This document shows, in pieces, positions 22,357 to 35,130 of a DNA stretch of 64,000 nucleotides. A program made the translations under genes and the position numbers. Under the pieces are notes generated by a model, which made no database searches, was not told the origin of the DNA, and saw only the letters and a list, made by a program, of their open reading frames with translations. The DNA comes from Sciurus carolinensis (lineage: Eukaryota > Chordata > Mammalia > Rodentia > Sciuridae), in NCBI RefSeq assembly GCF_902686445.1, contig NC_062232.1, positions 74,727,440 to 74,791,439 on the forward strand. Reading direction: 5' to 3'. Each line of letters begins with the position of its first letter. The first letter of the stretch is position 1.

Positions 22357-22956
22357 TGTGCTTCCAAGCCCTGTGCTATTTCTCCTCTCATCAAGAGACT
22401 TGGTCCTGAGCAGGAAGCAGCCATGTTCTGTAGGCTTCTATCCTTCCTGCCAGGGAGCAGAAACCACGCTGTTTCAGGATGGCTGGAAGTTGTGGTGGCA
22501 ACACACATATTTAAACTAGGAAACTCACAGAGTAATTTCCTCTTCTTAAGTTAGACAATTCCCCTGAATTCCTGATTAGGATCTTTTCTTCTCAGGATTC
22601 TAAACTTTTGCACCTATCTAAGCCAAGTTAGGTCTCAGTCTCACATAGCTCACAGAGGCAGGCAGACCTGCCTGATCAAGTCTTCAGTATTTAAAGCTAT
22701 TAGGTCTCCATTTACATTTCAAGGACTGTAGGAGTTGTGTTCTTTCCACTGAATTTTCATTCTGGCTAAGGATTGAATATAGCTGAATAGATATATTTTT
22801 ATCTCTCTCTCTGTAGAGAGCGAATTCCCCAGGCTTAACATCACGCAATTACATTTCCTTTCCTTTCTTACTACTAAACTTACTCACATGCACGTTTCCC
22901 ATGGGAAAGAGGTCAACACACTACATTTATTCTTTCTTCTAAAATCCTCTCTAACA
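22357..22956 (-). other. ERV leader between primer site and gag
   Basis: About 600 bp separate the primer binding site from the first gag-like ATG. This is longer than a typical leader and may include decayed matrix N-terminus. I see no further feature. The plus-strand open frame 22888-23160 crosses primer site and LTR and is not a gene. Confidence 0.5.
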
Positions 22957-22974
22957 ATCGTAGTTCAGGCGCCA
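22957..22974 (-). other. Retroviral primer binding site, lysine-tRNA type
   Basis: The minus strand reads TGGCGCCTGAACTACGAT. The first 12 bases differ by one from the lysine-tRNA-type site TGGCGCCCGAAC; the rest has decayed. Its position two bases after the LTR is the expected one. Confidence 0.7.
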
Positions 22975-22976
22975 AA

Positions 22977-23422
22977 TGTGGAGGGCCTCTGTGCTGTGTT
23001 CCCCGTGGATGAGAAAAGGGTTAACTGCTGGAGGAGGATGTTGACTGTATATCACTCATTTACCCATAAACTTATCTACTCAATAAACACACAAGAGCCA
23101 ATATTCTTTTTAAATGAGAGGGGGCATGATGGGTCTGATCATACCAGCTCTGGCCTCTAATAACAACAACATGGAGTTGCCCAAATCTCTTTTATTTGTA
23201 AGACACAAGTAAAGGGGACCAGGACTGGGAGGAGTTTCTTCTTTGATGGACAGGATAGGGTGGAGTTAGTGGAGTCATTCTCATAGGGGGAATATTCCAG
23301 AAGGAGGAAGGGAACCACTCCCATGCAGTGCCATATACTTCCCAGCAGTTCCTAGAAGCCAGGCATCTGTGTCCCATGGCTCAACCTAGTCTAATTCTGC
23401 TAAATAAGGACTGCTTCCCACA
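22977..23422 (-). mobile_element. ERV 5' LTR, 446 bp
   Basis: On the minus strand it starts TGTGGGAAGCAG and ends CCCTCCACA, so the edges are the canonical TG...CA with a short inverted terminal repeat (TGTGG/CCACA). A polyadenylation signal (AATAAA, at 23191-23196 on the complement) lies in mid-element, where the R region is expected. The primer binding site starts two bases beyond the end. The length suits class II LTRs. Confidence 0.8.
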
Positions 23423-24561
23423 CATAATCATACATGCATGGGATATACTTTACTCCATTTCAGTTCTCAGTGCTTCCTCTTTCCTCCCATCCCCTCTCCT
23501 CCTATTCACCTTCCTCTACTCTAATGGTCTTCCTTCTAATTGTTTATAGTTTTTCTTTCTAAAATCGGTACTTTAGAGATATACCCACAAGTAAGAATTT
23601 GTTGTGGCATGTTCATATATGTACATAGCATAATTTTGTATATTTCATTCCGACTTTCCTCCTTCTCTATATTTTTGTGGAACCTACCTTACTTTTTTCA
23701 CCTTAATGTTTTCCAGTTTCCATATATGAATGAAAACATTGAACCCTTGACTTTCTGAGGCTGATTTATTTCACATAGCAAGAAGTCTTGAGTTCCATCC
23801 ATTACTGGCAAATATAGTGATTTCATTCTTATTTTGGGCTGAGTAAAACTCCATCAAGTGTGTGTATGTATATATATATATACACATCCACATGCATACC
23901 TACCGTGTATACCTACCACATTTTCTTTATCCATTCATCTGTTGACAGATATCTGGGCTGGTTCTATTGGCTATTGTAAAATGAGGTCCTAGTATCATTA
24001 TAATATGATAATTTTAGATTTTTTGGGTAAATATCAAGGAATGGGATATCTGGATCATATGATGGTTCTTTTACTAGTCTTTTGAGGAATCTTCATACTG
24101 CTTTCCAAAGTTATTGTAGTTTGCAATACAAACAACAATATGTAAGTGTAGCTTTTCCCCCACATCTACACCAATATTAATTTTTTTCTTGATGATTGCC
24201 ATTGTAACCAGAGTGACATGAAATCTCTGTGTAGTTTTGATTTTCATTTCCCTGATTGCCAGGGATGATAAACTTATTATTTTTTCATCTATTTCTTGGT
24301 CATTGGAATTTCTTTACTTAAGAAATGTCTGTTTAATTCTTTTGCTCATTTTATGTTTGGGTTATTTGTTGAAATTTTTTGGTGTTTTTTGAGTTCTTCA
24401 TATATTCTGGATATTAATCTCCTGTTGGAAGAGTAATAGGCAAAGATTTTCTCCCATCCTATGGACTACCTTCTGATGCTATTAATCATTTCCTTTGCTA
24501 AGCAGAAGAAACTGTTTAATTTGATGCTGTACCACTTACTGATTTTTTTATTTTATTTCTT

Positions 24562-24701
24562 TCAAAATATTTTTAGTTGTAGATGAACACAATACCTTTA
24601 TTTTATTTATTTGTTTTTATGTAGTGCTGAGAGGATCAAACCCAGTGCCTCACACATGCTAGGCAAGTGCTCTACCACTGAACCACGACCCTAGCCCCTT
24701 G
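24562..24701 (-). repeat. ID SINE in the old L1
   Basis: The minus-strand body appears as GCCTCACACATGCTAGGCAA and GTGCTCTACCACTGAACCAC, with the squirrel tail module AGTTGTAGATGAACACAATA. Matching 12-bp flanks ATTTTATTTCTT (24550-24561 and 24702-24713) are a clean target-site duplication. Confidence 0.85.
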
Positions 24702-25992
24702 ATTTTATTTCTTGAACTTTTGGGATCTTATTAAGGAACTTGATACCTGCACCAGTGTACTGTAGTGTTGACCCTGTTTACTTCCAGTAGTTACAAAAAT
24801 TATGGTCTAATTTCTAGATAGTTGATGCACTTTGAGTTGACTTTTGTGTAGAGTGAGAGATAGGAATCTAGTTTCATTCTTCTACATGTGTGTCCCCATT
24901 TTTTTTCCAGTACCATTTATTAAAAATGGCCATCTGTTCTCCCATATATATTTTTGGCATATTTGTCAAGTATCAAATGAATGTAATTCTATGGGTTTGT
25001 CTTTGTATCCTCTAGTCCATCAGTCTTCAAGTCTGTTTTTATACCAATATCATACTGTCTTTTTTATTATAACTCTGTGATAATTTGAGATTACCTATTG
25101 TGATGCCACCAGCATTACTTTTCTTGCTCAGGATTTCTTTGGCTCCTTTGAGTCTTATTCTTTCAAATGAATTTTAGAACAGTCTTTTTTCTAGTTCCGT
25201 GAGGAATGTCATTGGTATATTAATGGGGACTGCATTTAATCTGTATAATGCTTTTGGAAATACATCTGTTTGGGCAATATTGTCTTCCTGTTCAAGAATG
25301 TTGCAGTTTTTTCTGTCTTCTAAGGTCTTCTTCAATTACTTTCTTTAGTATCCCATAGTTTTCATTGTAGAGGACTTTCACATTCTTGGTAATATTGACT
25401 CCCAAGTGGATTGTTTGAATGTTGATTTTTGTATCCTGCTACTTTGCTGAATTCACTTATCAGTTTTTAGAAATGTTCAGGTGGAGTTTTTTTTTTTTTT
25501 TCTTCTAAATATAGGATCACATCATGAACAAACATTTAATTTGAGTTATTGTTTTCCTATTTATATACCATTAATTTTATTCTCTTGCACATTTACTCTG
25601 TACTCAAGAACTTTATACTCAAGAATTATATTGAATATGAGTGGTAAAAGTGAATATCCTTGTCTTATTCCTGGTTTGGAAGAAAATTATTTCAGTTTTT
25701 CTCCATTCATTATGATGTTGGCTTTGGGTTTGTCATATATAGCCTTTATAATGTTGAGGTAAATTTCTTCTATACCCAGTTTCTCCAGTCTTTTTCACAT
25801 GCATGTGTGCTGGATTTGTCAAATATGTTTTCTGCATATATTGGGATAATATTGTGATTATCATGTAAATCTATTAACTTTATGAATTACATTTATTGAT
25901 TTCCATGTTTTCAACCATTTTGCCTCATTAGGAAGAAACTCATTTGATAATGGTATGTACTCTCTTCTTACTCTTCTTAACATGTTTTTTGT

Positions 25993-26203
25993 TTTCTGGG
26001 GGTGGATACTGGGGATTGAATTTAGAGGCACTCAACCACTGAGTCACATCCCTGGCCCTATTTTCTGTATTTTATTTAGACACAGGGTCTCACTGAGTTG
26101 CTTAGCACCTCGCTTTTGCTGAGACTGGCTTTGAAATTTTGATCCTCCTGCCTCAGTCTCCTAAACCACTAGAATTACAGGCATGTGCCACCACACCAGG
26201 CAC
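25993..26203 (-). repeat. B1-dID composite SINE in the old L1
   Basis: The ID part is seen as TACTGGGGATTGAATTTAGA, CACTGAGTCACATCCCTGGC. A linker with TATTTTATTTAGACACAGGG leads to the B1 part (TCCTGCCTCAGTCTCC, ATTACAGGCATGTGCCACCA). The flanks CTTAACATGTTTTTTGTTTT and CTTAATGTGTTTTTGTTTTT look like a target-site duplication. Confidence 0.85.
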
Positions 26204-26222
26204 CTTAATGTGTTTTTGTTTT

Positions 26223-26656
26223 TAAATTTTTAAAGACTGCATTTTGATTCATTGTGTACAAATGGGGTACAATTTTTCATTTCTATGGTTGTGTACAATG
26301 TAGATTCACATCATTCATGTAATCATACATGTACATAGGGTAATAATGTCTGTCTCAGACTACTATCTTTCCATCCCCCATTCCATTTTACTCTGCACCA
26401 TCCAAAGTTCCTTCATTCTTCTATTGCTCCTCCTGCCATTCCCCCATGTTAGGTATCATCATCCACTTATCAGAGAAAACATTCTGCCTTTGGTTTTTAG
26501 GTCTTGGCTTATTTCACCTAGCATGATGTTCTCCAACTCCATCCATTTACCTGCAAATGCCATAATTTTATTCTTCCTTATGGTTGAGTAATATTCCATT
26601 GTGTATATATACCACAGTTTCTTTATCCATTTGTTAATTGAAGGACATCTAGGTTG
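26223..26656 (-). mobile_element. 5'-truncated L1 3' end nested in the old L1
   Basis: Starts with TTTTGATTCATTGTGTACAA (the 3' end) and runs to AATTGAAGGACATCTAGGTT. It contains the CATGTACATAGGGTAATAAT block of the young 3' UTR. The host L1 resumes at CCTAATGTTTTATTAAGGG. It is the younger insertion. Confidence 0.85.
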
Positions 26657-26932
26657 AGTGCCGTTTCCTAATGTTTTATTAAGGGTTTGTTTGATTGTTG
26701 TTGTTTGTGTTCATCAGGGATATTTGCAGTATTATTTCCTTGATGTGTCTGTCTGCTTTTTGTACAGGGTGTTACTGGTTTCCTACAATGAATTCAGGAG
26801 TGTCCCTTCCCTTTCTATTTCACAGAATAATTTGAGGAAGAATACCATTATTTCTTCTAAAAGTTTTGAAGAAGATGACTGGTAATTCATCTCATCCTGG
26901 GCTTTTCTTTGTTGGAAGGCCATTTTTTAAAA

Positions 26933-27062
26933 AAAATAATTTTAGTTGTAGATGGACACAATACCGTTATTTTATTCATTTTTATGTGAAAGCTGAGGAT
27001 CAAATCCGGTGCCTCACAATTGCTAGGGAAGGGCCCTACCACTGAGGTACAACCCCATCCCA
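26933..27062 (-). repeat. ID SINE in the old L1
   Basis: Tail module TTTAGTTGTAGATGGACACA, body GGTGCCTCACAATTGCTAGG and CCCTACCACTGAGGTACAAC. The CCATTT-type flanks on both sides are a likely short target-site duplication. Confidence 0.8.
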
Positions 27063-27400
27063 TTTAGAAAACTTTTAATTGTGGCTTTAACCTCATTGCT
27101 TGATATTGGTCTGTTCGTGTTCTCTATATCCTCATTGGTTCAATTTGGGTAGGTCATACATATCTAGAAAGTTCTCAATATCTTCTCAGTTTTTCTGTTT
27201 ATTGCAGTATATATTTTTAAAATATCTTCTAATGATCATCTGGATTTCAGAATTATTTGTGATGATATCTCATTTCTCATGTCTGATTTTGTTGATTTTG
27301 GTCTTCTCTCTCTTGCTTTTGGTTAGTTTGTACAAGGGTTTATTGATCTTGTTCATGTTTTTAAAGAACAAACACCTTGATTCATAAATGCTTCTTGAAA

Positions 27401-29189
27401 CCCAATGTTGTTCCATAAAAGTGGCATTCTTGTACTCCTCAATGCCTTGCACCAAGATGGTAATTAATACTTCTTTTTAAAAGTATCTGTTTGAAAGAAC
27501 AAACAAACCTATATATCTAAGCATAAATTAATTCCCTTATCATTCTATTGCTAGCATCCTTATTTTCTCATTCCTTAGGAAGTCTTTTTTTAACAAATTC
27601 TCTGAATATGAAAGATCTAAAGTGCTTTATCAAGCTTAAATATAACTCATTAAAAACTATATTGACTAGAATTGTTTCCCCTTTTTAGAAGTGCTTGTAC
27701 AGTACTTTTTATCACTTAGTGAGAGTGAAATATAGCTTTATCTCTTGTTTTTCTGATGTTACTTTTCCCTTACTCTGAAAAATTGTTTTAGGGTGATAGC
27801 ATCATTTCTATTTCTACAACAGTTGAAAACAGTGAAACCTTTTATGCTCAAAATATTTTGTATTTGTTGAGCATATTGCACATGAAATAATGAATAGAAT
27901 ATTCATTTGTAAGAATTGTGTTTATCTAAATTTGATATCCATAAGTCAGGTAAGTGATGTTTATGTGAAGGAATACCTGAGAAAACTTTAGTTGTAAATC
28001 AGCCAACCCAAAGGGATGTTTTAGTGTGTCTAGTTTTGAATTGCATTTCTTTTCTTTTATCTGGTAATAAAATCAGAAAATAATATCAGAAAAGTCACCC
28101 ATTTAACTTTTTATAAAACTTGACTTCTACTGCATTATACATTTTTTAAAAGACATCATATTATTAATCAATCAACAAATCTCCTTAGTGTCTGTATTCT
28201 ATAGGCACTATTCTGGACACTGCACGTCTTCATTAGGCAAATAAGTTTTCATTTATATTTAAAGCCAATGAGTGCAACAAGCAATAGTCCATTTTCTTCT
28301 TCTTCCTCCAGACTTCTAAATAGGGCTGTAAAATATGGTTTTTAAAAGTGTCCATCATGGACAAGTCCATGCTTTCTAATCGTATGAACGTACAAGGTAC
28401 CTATGGATACCATTTTTATTAAGTCCTTTCCTATTGCTTATAACGTTATTCTCAGCATCTGATGAAAAACTTTTTATTCTTTTCAGCTGCCTACTCTCAC
28501 CCTATGCCACTCAAAATTTGTGAAATTCTATTACTACTATTTGTTTAAGGATATTAAAACTATATTTTTCATCTTCTCTTATTTGCACTTAAGAATACTA
28601 CAGAGTCTTTCTATTCACTCTATTTTCTTGTCTTTCTTTGAGAAAAAATATATTCTTCCCTTCTATTCCCCCTTTTTTGAATAGTTAAGTTGTTTCTCCA
28701 TTTGATCTTCTGACATCTATTTGTATAACCAAGTCTCCATTAAACAAAAGTACTAAACATCTAAAATGTGTCTTTCCTTTAGATGTTTGCTGAGATATTT
28801 CACTATATTTTGACTCAAAGCTATTCTAATACATCATTTTAGATCTGCTGTCATAGCATATAACTTCTTGCAGTCTGGAATTATCTTTCACAATTTCCAT
28901 GATTTTATATTTTTTATTTTACTTCATAACTTGTTTAAAATCCTTGGTTTATTAGACATTTTTCTTTTTCTTTGTTTCTAGTTTTTACTGCTTTTTCTTC
29001 AATGAAATTTTGTAGTATACTACCTCAAGCTTTTTAAAAAGTGTTGCAAAGCACAAATAACATGAAAAATACTTAATCATTTTAAGCATATGATTAAGTT
29101 TTATTAAGTACATCACTTTGTTCTGGATCCATTACTATCATTCATCTACAAACTTCTTTACATGTTGTAAAACTGCAACTCTGTATCTA
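27401..29189. other. Intronic stretch, little recognised
   Basis: AT-rich. A possible L2 3'-end relic at about 28175-28262 (CTATAGGCACTATTCTGGAC) is too short to call firmly. No gene is seen. Confidence 0.4.
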
Positions 29190-31465
29190 TTAAATAGTGA
29201 TAACTTTTTCCACCCCTGACCTAATTCCATGGAAAATACCATCAAACCTTTTATCTCCATGACTTTGACTATACTCAACTCACTTAATTAGATGCATACA
29301 GTATTTGACTTTTTTGTGATTGCCTTATTTCACTTGGTACAATATTCTCAAGTTTAATCCATGATATAGTGTTTGTTAGGATTTATTTTGTAATGCAGAA
29401 TAATGTTTTATTTAATGTATATGCCTTATTTTGTGTATTCATTCATCTGTTGATGATGGACACTTAAGTTGCTTATACTTTTTTACTTTTTTGAAAAATT
29501 CAATGAAAATAGGTTTACAATAGTATTTTGGAGATCTTAATTTCTATAATTTTGTGTTCATATCTGAAAGTAGAATTTCTGAATTATAACATAAATATGT
29601 ATAAATTATTTGAGTAATTGTCATAATACTCTCAATTTTATATCCTCACCAACAATATGCAGTAGTTCTAATTTCCATACCTTCTTGTAATCATTTATTT
29701 TCTGTTTTGTTTGATAGTAGACATTTTAATGTATGTGAAGTGATATTGAAATGTAGTTTTGACTTGTATTTACCAAAGATTAATTATATGGAACAGCTTT
29801 TCTTATGCTTCTTGGCCATACATTTATCTTATTTGGAGAAATGTGTTTTCTTATTCTTTGTCCATTTTTAAAAATAGGTTATTTGTGCTTTGTTTTTGTT
29901 TAGATTTTTGATGCTAAGTTATATGAGTTCTTTATATATTCTGAATATTAACCCCAAATCAAAATATGATTTGAAAATATTTTCACCCCTTTTATTGGTT
30001 GCCTTTTCACTCTGTTTATTGTGCTCTTTAATTTATGGAAGTTTTAAATTTTGATATAGTCAAATTTATCTATTTCTTCTTTGTTTCCGTATTTTAGTGT
30101 CCTATCAAAGAACTCATTAGCAATTAATTCCAATGTCATAAACATTTTTCTTTCAATTTATTCTAGTAAGTTTATAATTTAAAGTTTGACATTTAGGTAT
30201 TTAGTACATTTTGAGTTGTTTTTTCTTTATGTATATTGGGGGGCATGTGTCCATCTTTATTTACTTATTTTTTGCTTTTGAATCTCAAAATTTTCCAAGG
30301 CCATTTGTTAAATGACTGACATCTTCCAATTATATGGCATTGGAACCCTGGTTGAAAGTCATTTGACCTATATCTGAAAGCTATTTTTGGCCTCTATCTG
30401 TCTTTATGTCAGTATCATATATTTTAATTATTTTAAATTTGTAGTAAGTTTGACAATAAAGAAGTATGATCCTTAATTCTTTTTTTAACGTTGTTTTGCA
30501 TATTTCAGATTTCTTGATATTCTATGTAAATTTGTGATTTTTCTGTTTCTGTAAATAAATACCTTTGACATTTTTGTAGGTATTTAGTTGAATCTGTCAA
30601 TCTTATTGGGAAGCAATGACACATTAATAACAATGAGTTTCAATCTATGAACAAGGAATATCCTTCTTATTATTTGTGTCACTTTTATTTTAAAAATGTT
30701 TAATTCTTTTCAGTGTACAAATCTTTCACTTCCTTCATTTAGTTTATATATAAATATATTGCTTTTATGCTATTATAAATGTAATTCTTTTCATAATTTA
30801 TTCTTTGGGGTGTTCTTTTTTGTGTAAGAACTCAGTTAGGTTTTTGGTGTTGATTTTGTATCACGCAACTTTTCTGAATTCATTTTTTAGTTCTAACATT
30901 TTTGTTGAATCTTTTGTTTTAATTTTTAATTATAGATGGACAAAATACCTTTATTTTATTTCTTTATATTTTTGTGGTGCTGAGGATGGAACCCAGTGCT
31001 TCGTGCATGCTAGGCAAGCACTTTACCACTGATCTACAACTACAGCCCCATTTTGTTGAATATTTAGTTTTCTATATATGAGCTAAGGCAATCTGCAAAT
31101 AAAGATAATCTTGCCTCTTCCTTTCCACTCTCTTGCCCATTTACTATATGCAGAATTTCCAACACTATATTGGGTGGACACAGTACACATAGGCATCATT
31201 ATCTTATTCCTGACTTCAGAGGGAAACCTTACATACATTCACCATTGAGTATGATATTAACAATAGATTTTTTATATATAACCTCATAATTTTTAAATAG
31301 TTTAATTCCATTCCTCTTGGTTTAGTGATTAATTTAAAAGATATTTAATTGTTTTCTAGAGTTTCCACAATACTACTTTGGTCAGCATGTTGTTGTTTAC
31401 CTAGTGTTTCTATGGGGAAATTAGTCTGGATGATCCTAGTCCACCATCCTGCTGACATCACCAAA
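29190..31465 (-). mobile_element. Old L1, antisense, strongly diverged
   Basis: ORF2 landmarks occur in the usual order on the minus strand: CCTTATTTCACTTGGTACAA, TGTGTATTCATTCATCTGTT, GAGTTCTTTATATATTCTGA, TTGATTTTGTATCACGCAAC. The right edge (CTAGTCCACCATCCTGCTGA near 31440) resembles an L1 5'-end motif, which would imply a large internal deletion. That edge is uncertain. Confidence 0.7.
30911..31050 (-). repeat. ID SINE with perfect target-site duplication
   Basis: Tail module TTAATTATAGATGGACAAAA, body GTGCTGAGGATGGAACCCAG and CTAGGCAAGCACTTTACCAC. TTTTGTTGAAT occurs at 30900-30910 and 31051-31061, directly at the edges. Confidence 0.9.
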
Positions 31466-31924
31466 CAACAAAACCCCTACTGTACTTTTTTTTAAAAAAA
31501 CTTCTGTAACTACTTCATGTTATTCTTGAAACTCTTCTTCCCTAATTTCAGTTCCCCAAATAAAATTACTTTCTGATAATTAGCAATCAATAAATATTGA
31601 ATTTTCAAGCTATATTCCCTTTCCTACTATCCCTGAGTTTGAACCTGATCTTTTAGAGTGCAGGTAACTTATATTCTGAGATCCAGAAAAAAAAAAAAAC
31701 TCAGTTTTCTGTTTGTCAGTTATACTTGTATGTTCATTATTGAACTGATGTACCTTGAAAAAGATGTCACATTCAAAATTTCTTTGCATTATTTAAGTTA
31801 ATCTATTGGAAGATGCTGCTTATTAAAACATTATATTCCTTAGATATGTCACTTAGCTCACATCTTATCATAATTTTAAAAGAATACCAGTCCTTGAAAT
31901 TTCATTAATTTCTTTTTAATTTAA
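31466..31924. other. Intronic stretch, nothing recognised
   Basis: AT-rich with an A run near 31687. No feature supported. Confidence 0.4.
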
Positions 31925-32165
31925 CAGATATTCATGAATTTTTACCAACGAAGTTCTTGGTATTGTTCAGGGTATTCAGTGTAGTATGGCTAACAAGGCA
32001 AACAAAAACATCTACCCCCCATGGTCATGAACAACACATAAGGAATAAGTAAAGTCTATGGTATATTAGAAGATGTTTATGTGCTACAAATACAACAGAT
32101 AGTTATAGAAGGAAACAGTAGTGCTAGTGGGAGGTGGGTTATTTGATGGTTCTCTAATAGAAGGG
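31925..32165 (+). repeat. L2 3'-end fragment
   Basis: Order: ATATTCATGAATTTTTACC, TTGGTATTGTTCAGGGTATT, TAACAAGGCAAACAAAAACA, AGAAGATGTTTATGTGCTAC, GTGGGAGGTGGG. This follows the L2 3' region, with clear divergence. Confidence 0.6.
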
Positions 32166-33714
32166 TTTATGTAGTTTGCAGTGTGTAAGGAAAATAGTCA
32201 CATTTGGATCACAACATGTAGATTGTGAATGAGACAATCATAATTATGTTATCAAATATACATGAAAGTAGTATTATCTTCATAATATAAGAAATTATAC
32301 ATGAATTATTATTTTATATATAATTTAGTATACATTATGTAATCATAAACAAATTATACTTACTACATATAATTATTATTTATATATAAATTATGTACAT
32401 ATACATATTTATTCTTCAATTCTTTGGAAAATGTTAATTTAGTATGATTCCTTGCAATGAATAACCGGCTGAATTAATTCCATCTTAAACTCCGTGCAAT
32501 TAATGTATGTCAATGAAAAAACAACATTAAAGCCAATATTCATGTGAGTTATCAATATCAGAATCTCCTTTCAGAAGACATTGCAAATGTATTCTGATGG
32601 ACATCATGAAGGAAAGTTAAAGATTCTTGGAAGAGGAAGCACTATCATATTTTGTGATAAAGCATCCCCTGTCACTTTCCTTTGACAGAAGACAATAATA
32701 TAACCCTCAGTTTTGAGTAATATATTTTAAGAAAAACTATTAATTTGATAAAAAAGTGAATATACACCAATAGAATTCTCCTCTTCTATTTTAAACATTG
32801 CTTTATTTAGTAATAGCATAACCAATGAAAAGGACTCAGCTTTAAGTTCATTTTATTTGTAGAAGAAAAAAAAAACCCTCAAAATTATTTCTGTAATTTT
32901 TTAACAACTCAGATCCTAGATGACTTCATATGTTATTATCTATGGATTTGTTTGAACTTTTGTATGTGCATGATTGCAACTCTTTCTCATGAATTGCTCC
33001 AAATTTCACAAGGAATTTTGTCTGTGTTGTTCCAAAGAACAGTAAAAGAAAATGTCCATTTAAAACACTGAATCTGGTTATTAAGGTTTTAGTTTTTATC
33101 CAGACTAACTATTATGTACTTTCTAATTATTATCTTTGAAGCCATGGTTTCTGATAGAATTCAAATAAATTAAAGTAAAATAGTTGGTAAAAAAAAAAAC
33201 AGGTTGATTACTGTTAGTTCTTGAAAGTAATTACCTTTAAAGTGAGTTGTAAGAGAGTTAAACTAAAATGGTCATAAATATGTCAGTCTCCTTTAATTCT
33301 GGAACATTCTGAGATTGATTTATTTCACTTTGGACACCTTACCATTAATTGTCAGTAATCTTTAAGCCTCTGTGTCAAGCAGTATACTGCTTGGGCTAGC
33401 ATTTATTTTTCAATACCTCCTTGAAAATGAAACTATATAACATTAAAATTGCTATTGAGCTTGTAAATTCAGGAGCTAAAGAGGCCAAATGTGAGAGTGT
33501 GAAACTGGTAAAATTCAAATAGCCATCACATAAATTAAAAATGACATCCAAAGTGCAAACATATTCTCCTGGGATGATAGAATACGATCTGAACTATCAG
33601 TGCCAGTTAGAAATAAGTATAAGCAAAGCATTTTTTAAAAGTTAATGGTCCCAAAAAGGACACCATGAAAACTTCATGTTCCTTGAGCTCTTTTCATTTC
33701 TACTATGAAAATAA
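32166..33714. other. Intronic stretch, nothing recognised
   Basis: AT-rich, including TATATAATT-type low-complexity sequence near 32300-32400. No gene or nameable repeat. Confidence 0.4.
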
Positions 33715-33900
33715 TGACATTCATCTATTTTGAAAACTGTCATTAAGTGTCAACTATGTGCCAGGAATCATGCACTAGCATACATATATTATAAGTTGTT
33801 CTTCCCAATGAGAAGTTTACAGTTAGTTGGAGAAGACACATGTAAAAATATTCAATCATGTATAGGTGGGATGATAAAAAGTTAGTTTTAAATATTCATA
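33715..33900 (+). repeat. L2 3'-end fragment
   Basis: CAACTATGTGCCAGGAATCA, then GAGAAGTTTACAGTTAGTTG, GAGAAGACACATGTAAAAAT. This is the classic L2 block order. Confidence 0.65.
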
Positions 33901-35130
33901 AATGTATATTCTCTCAGTTTCAGAAGGTAGTGCCTATATTTTAAGTAATATCAATATTTTCTACTGCATAATTTTGTCTTTAGATTTAATTCCCAGTATA
34001 AGGAACCATTTAATTATTTATTGTATATTATAATTATTGAATCTGTATTTCTTTAGAACTTATATAAACCTAAAATATGTCTTGACGTTTATTAGGAAGT
34101 TATCATACACTAGGTATGTTATGGTTCTTTTTAAAGAGGATTTTAGGCACTTTCAAAAGCAAACATAATCATCTTTCAAAAGAAACCATATTTCCACAGT
34201 GTTGATAAAATAATTTTTGATTATGAATTTTCATTTGTTCTATTATTTGCAAAATGGCCTGGAAAATCTGTGTAATACATATAAGCTCATATCGTATTGC
34301 CTGATTTAATTTATTGAATGCTTACATTTATTTTCATAAGAATGTTGTCATTGTTAGTATGTATGTCTGTGCGTATATACAGGCATAGGCAAAGAAATGC
34401 ACATTTAATTTAAATGAAGATTAAATGACTGTACGTATTCTCTATGTATTCTATTTGACTAAATAAAATCATTTTCAATTGATCAGGTGGTAACTCATCT
34501 GGTATTTTTAACCAAATCTTCACTAATTTATTGTCATTTCATTTTCAAAGTTTAATAATGGGCTCTTTTGTTTTTTTCTTTCCTAGAGTTTAAATCATAA
34601 AGATGTATATGTTTTGAAACAAAATGTTTTTCCTTATGGAAAAGCAGTTGACAATTGCATTTATTTAAAAGAAATAAAAGTCAGCTGTTATTAGTTGTGC
34701 TGAGGTCATATTTATTCTGTTAATCTATGGGGGAAGTTACTTCTAAAAGGGCATAGAACATTGCTGTTATCATGTTTTCCATTTCTTGCTAATGTAACAT
34801 AAGCAATTTACATGTATATGTAATCTTCAGTTCTGCTAAAGAATGTTGTTTACATGTCATGAAGTCATAGATTTCAGTGGCAGTAGCTACTTTAGAAGTG
34901 AAGTACTCTATGAGAAATTTTAATCAATCTTTAGAGAGATTCATTTGAAGAAATAAGATGCAACTCTCTGGGCATCTTATTTTTCTAGCTTGAAGTGACC
35001 ATATTGTTTTCTGATTAATACTGTGTATTTTAATTGGGGTAGAAATGACTTCTAAGTTTGAAGTATTTATTTTATCAATTGTTATATATCTGTACCTTTT
35101 CATTGTGCATTACTAAAAAATCATTTAAAA
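33901..35130. other. Intronic stretch, nothing recognised
   Basis: AT-rich single-copy-looking sequence. Confidence 0.4.

Larger units (their letters stand above)
21110..23422 (-). mobile_element. Class II (beta-like) endogenous retrovirus, 5' part only
   Basis: On the minus strand the order is 5' LTR, two-base spacer, lysine-type primer binding site, leader, matrix/capsid remains, zinc knuckles, then loss of recognisable sequence at about 21110. No protease, pol, env, polypurine tract or 3' LTR was found within the next several kb. It is antisense to PCDH11X and replication-incompetent by structure. The right LTR edge abuts the 3' UTR of an older L1, so it inserted into or beside that L1. 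Confidence 0.8.
23423..27400 (-). mobile_element. Older L1, antisense, with nested insertions
   Basis: It follows the ORF2 and 3' UTR layout of the 10.7-17.4 kb copy but is much more diverged. Shared landmarks include TTTCTTTATCCATTCATCTG, AAAGATTTTCTCCCATCC and TTTCATTCTTCTACATG. The 5' end is truncated within the RT region near 27400. Only short relic frames remain. Insertions at 24.56-24.70 kb (ID), 25.99-26.20 kb (B1-dID), 26.22-26.66 kb (L1 tail) and 26.93-27.06 kb (ID) interrupt it. The last bases of its 3' end are missing beyond the ERV LTR edge. Confidence 0.85.

Noticed and set aside
22888..23160. 90-codon plus-strand frame
   Set aside because: It crosses the retroviral primer site and LTR on the opposite strand and is a by-product.
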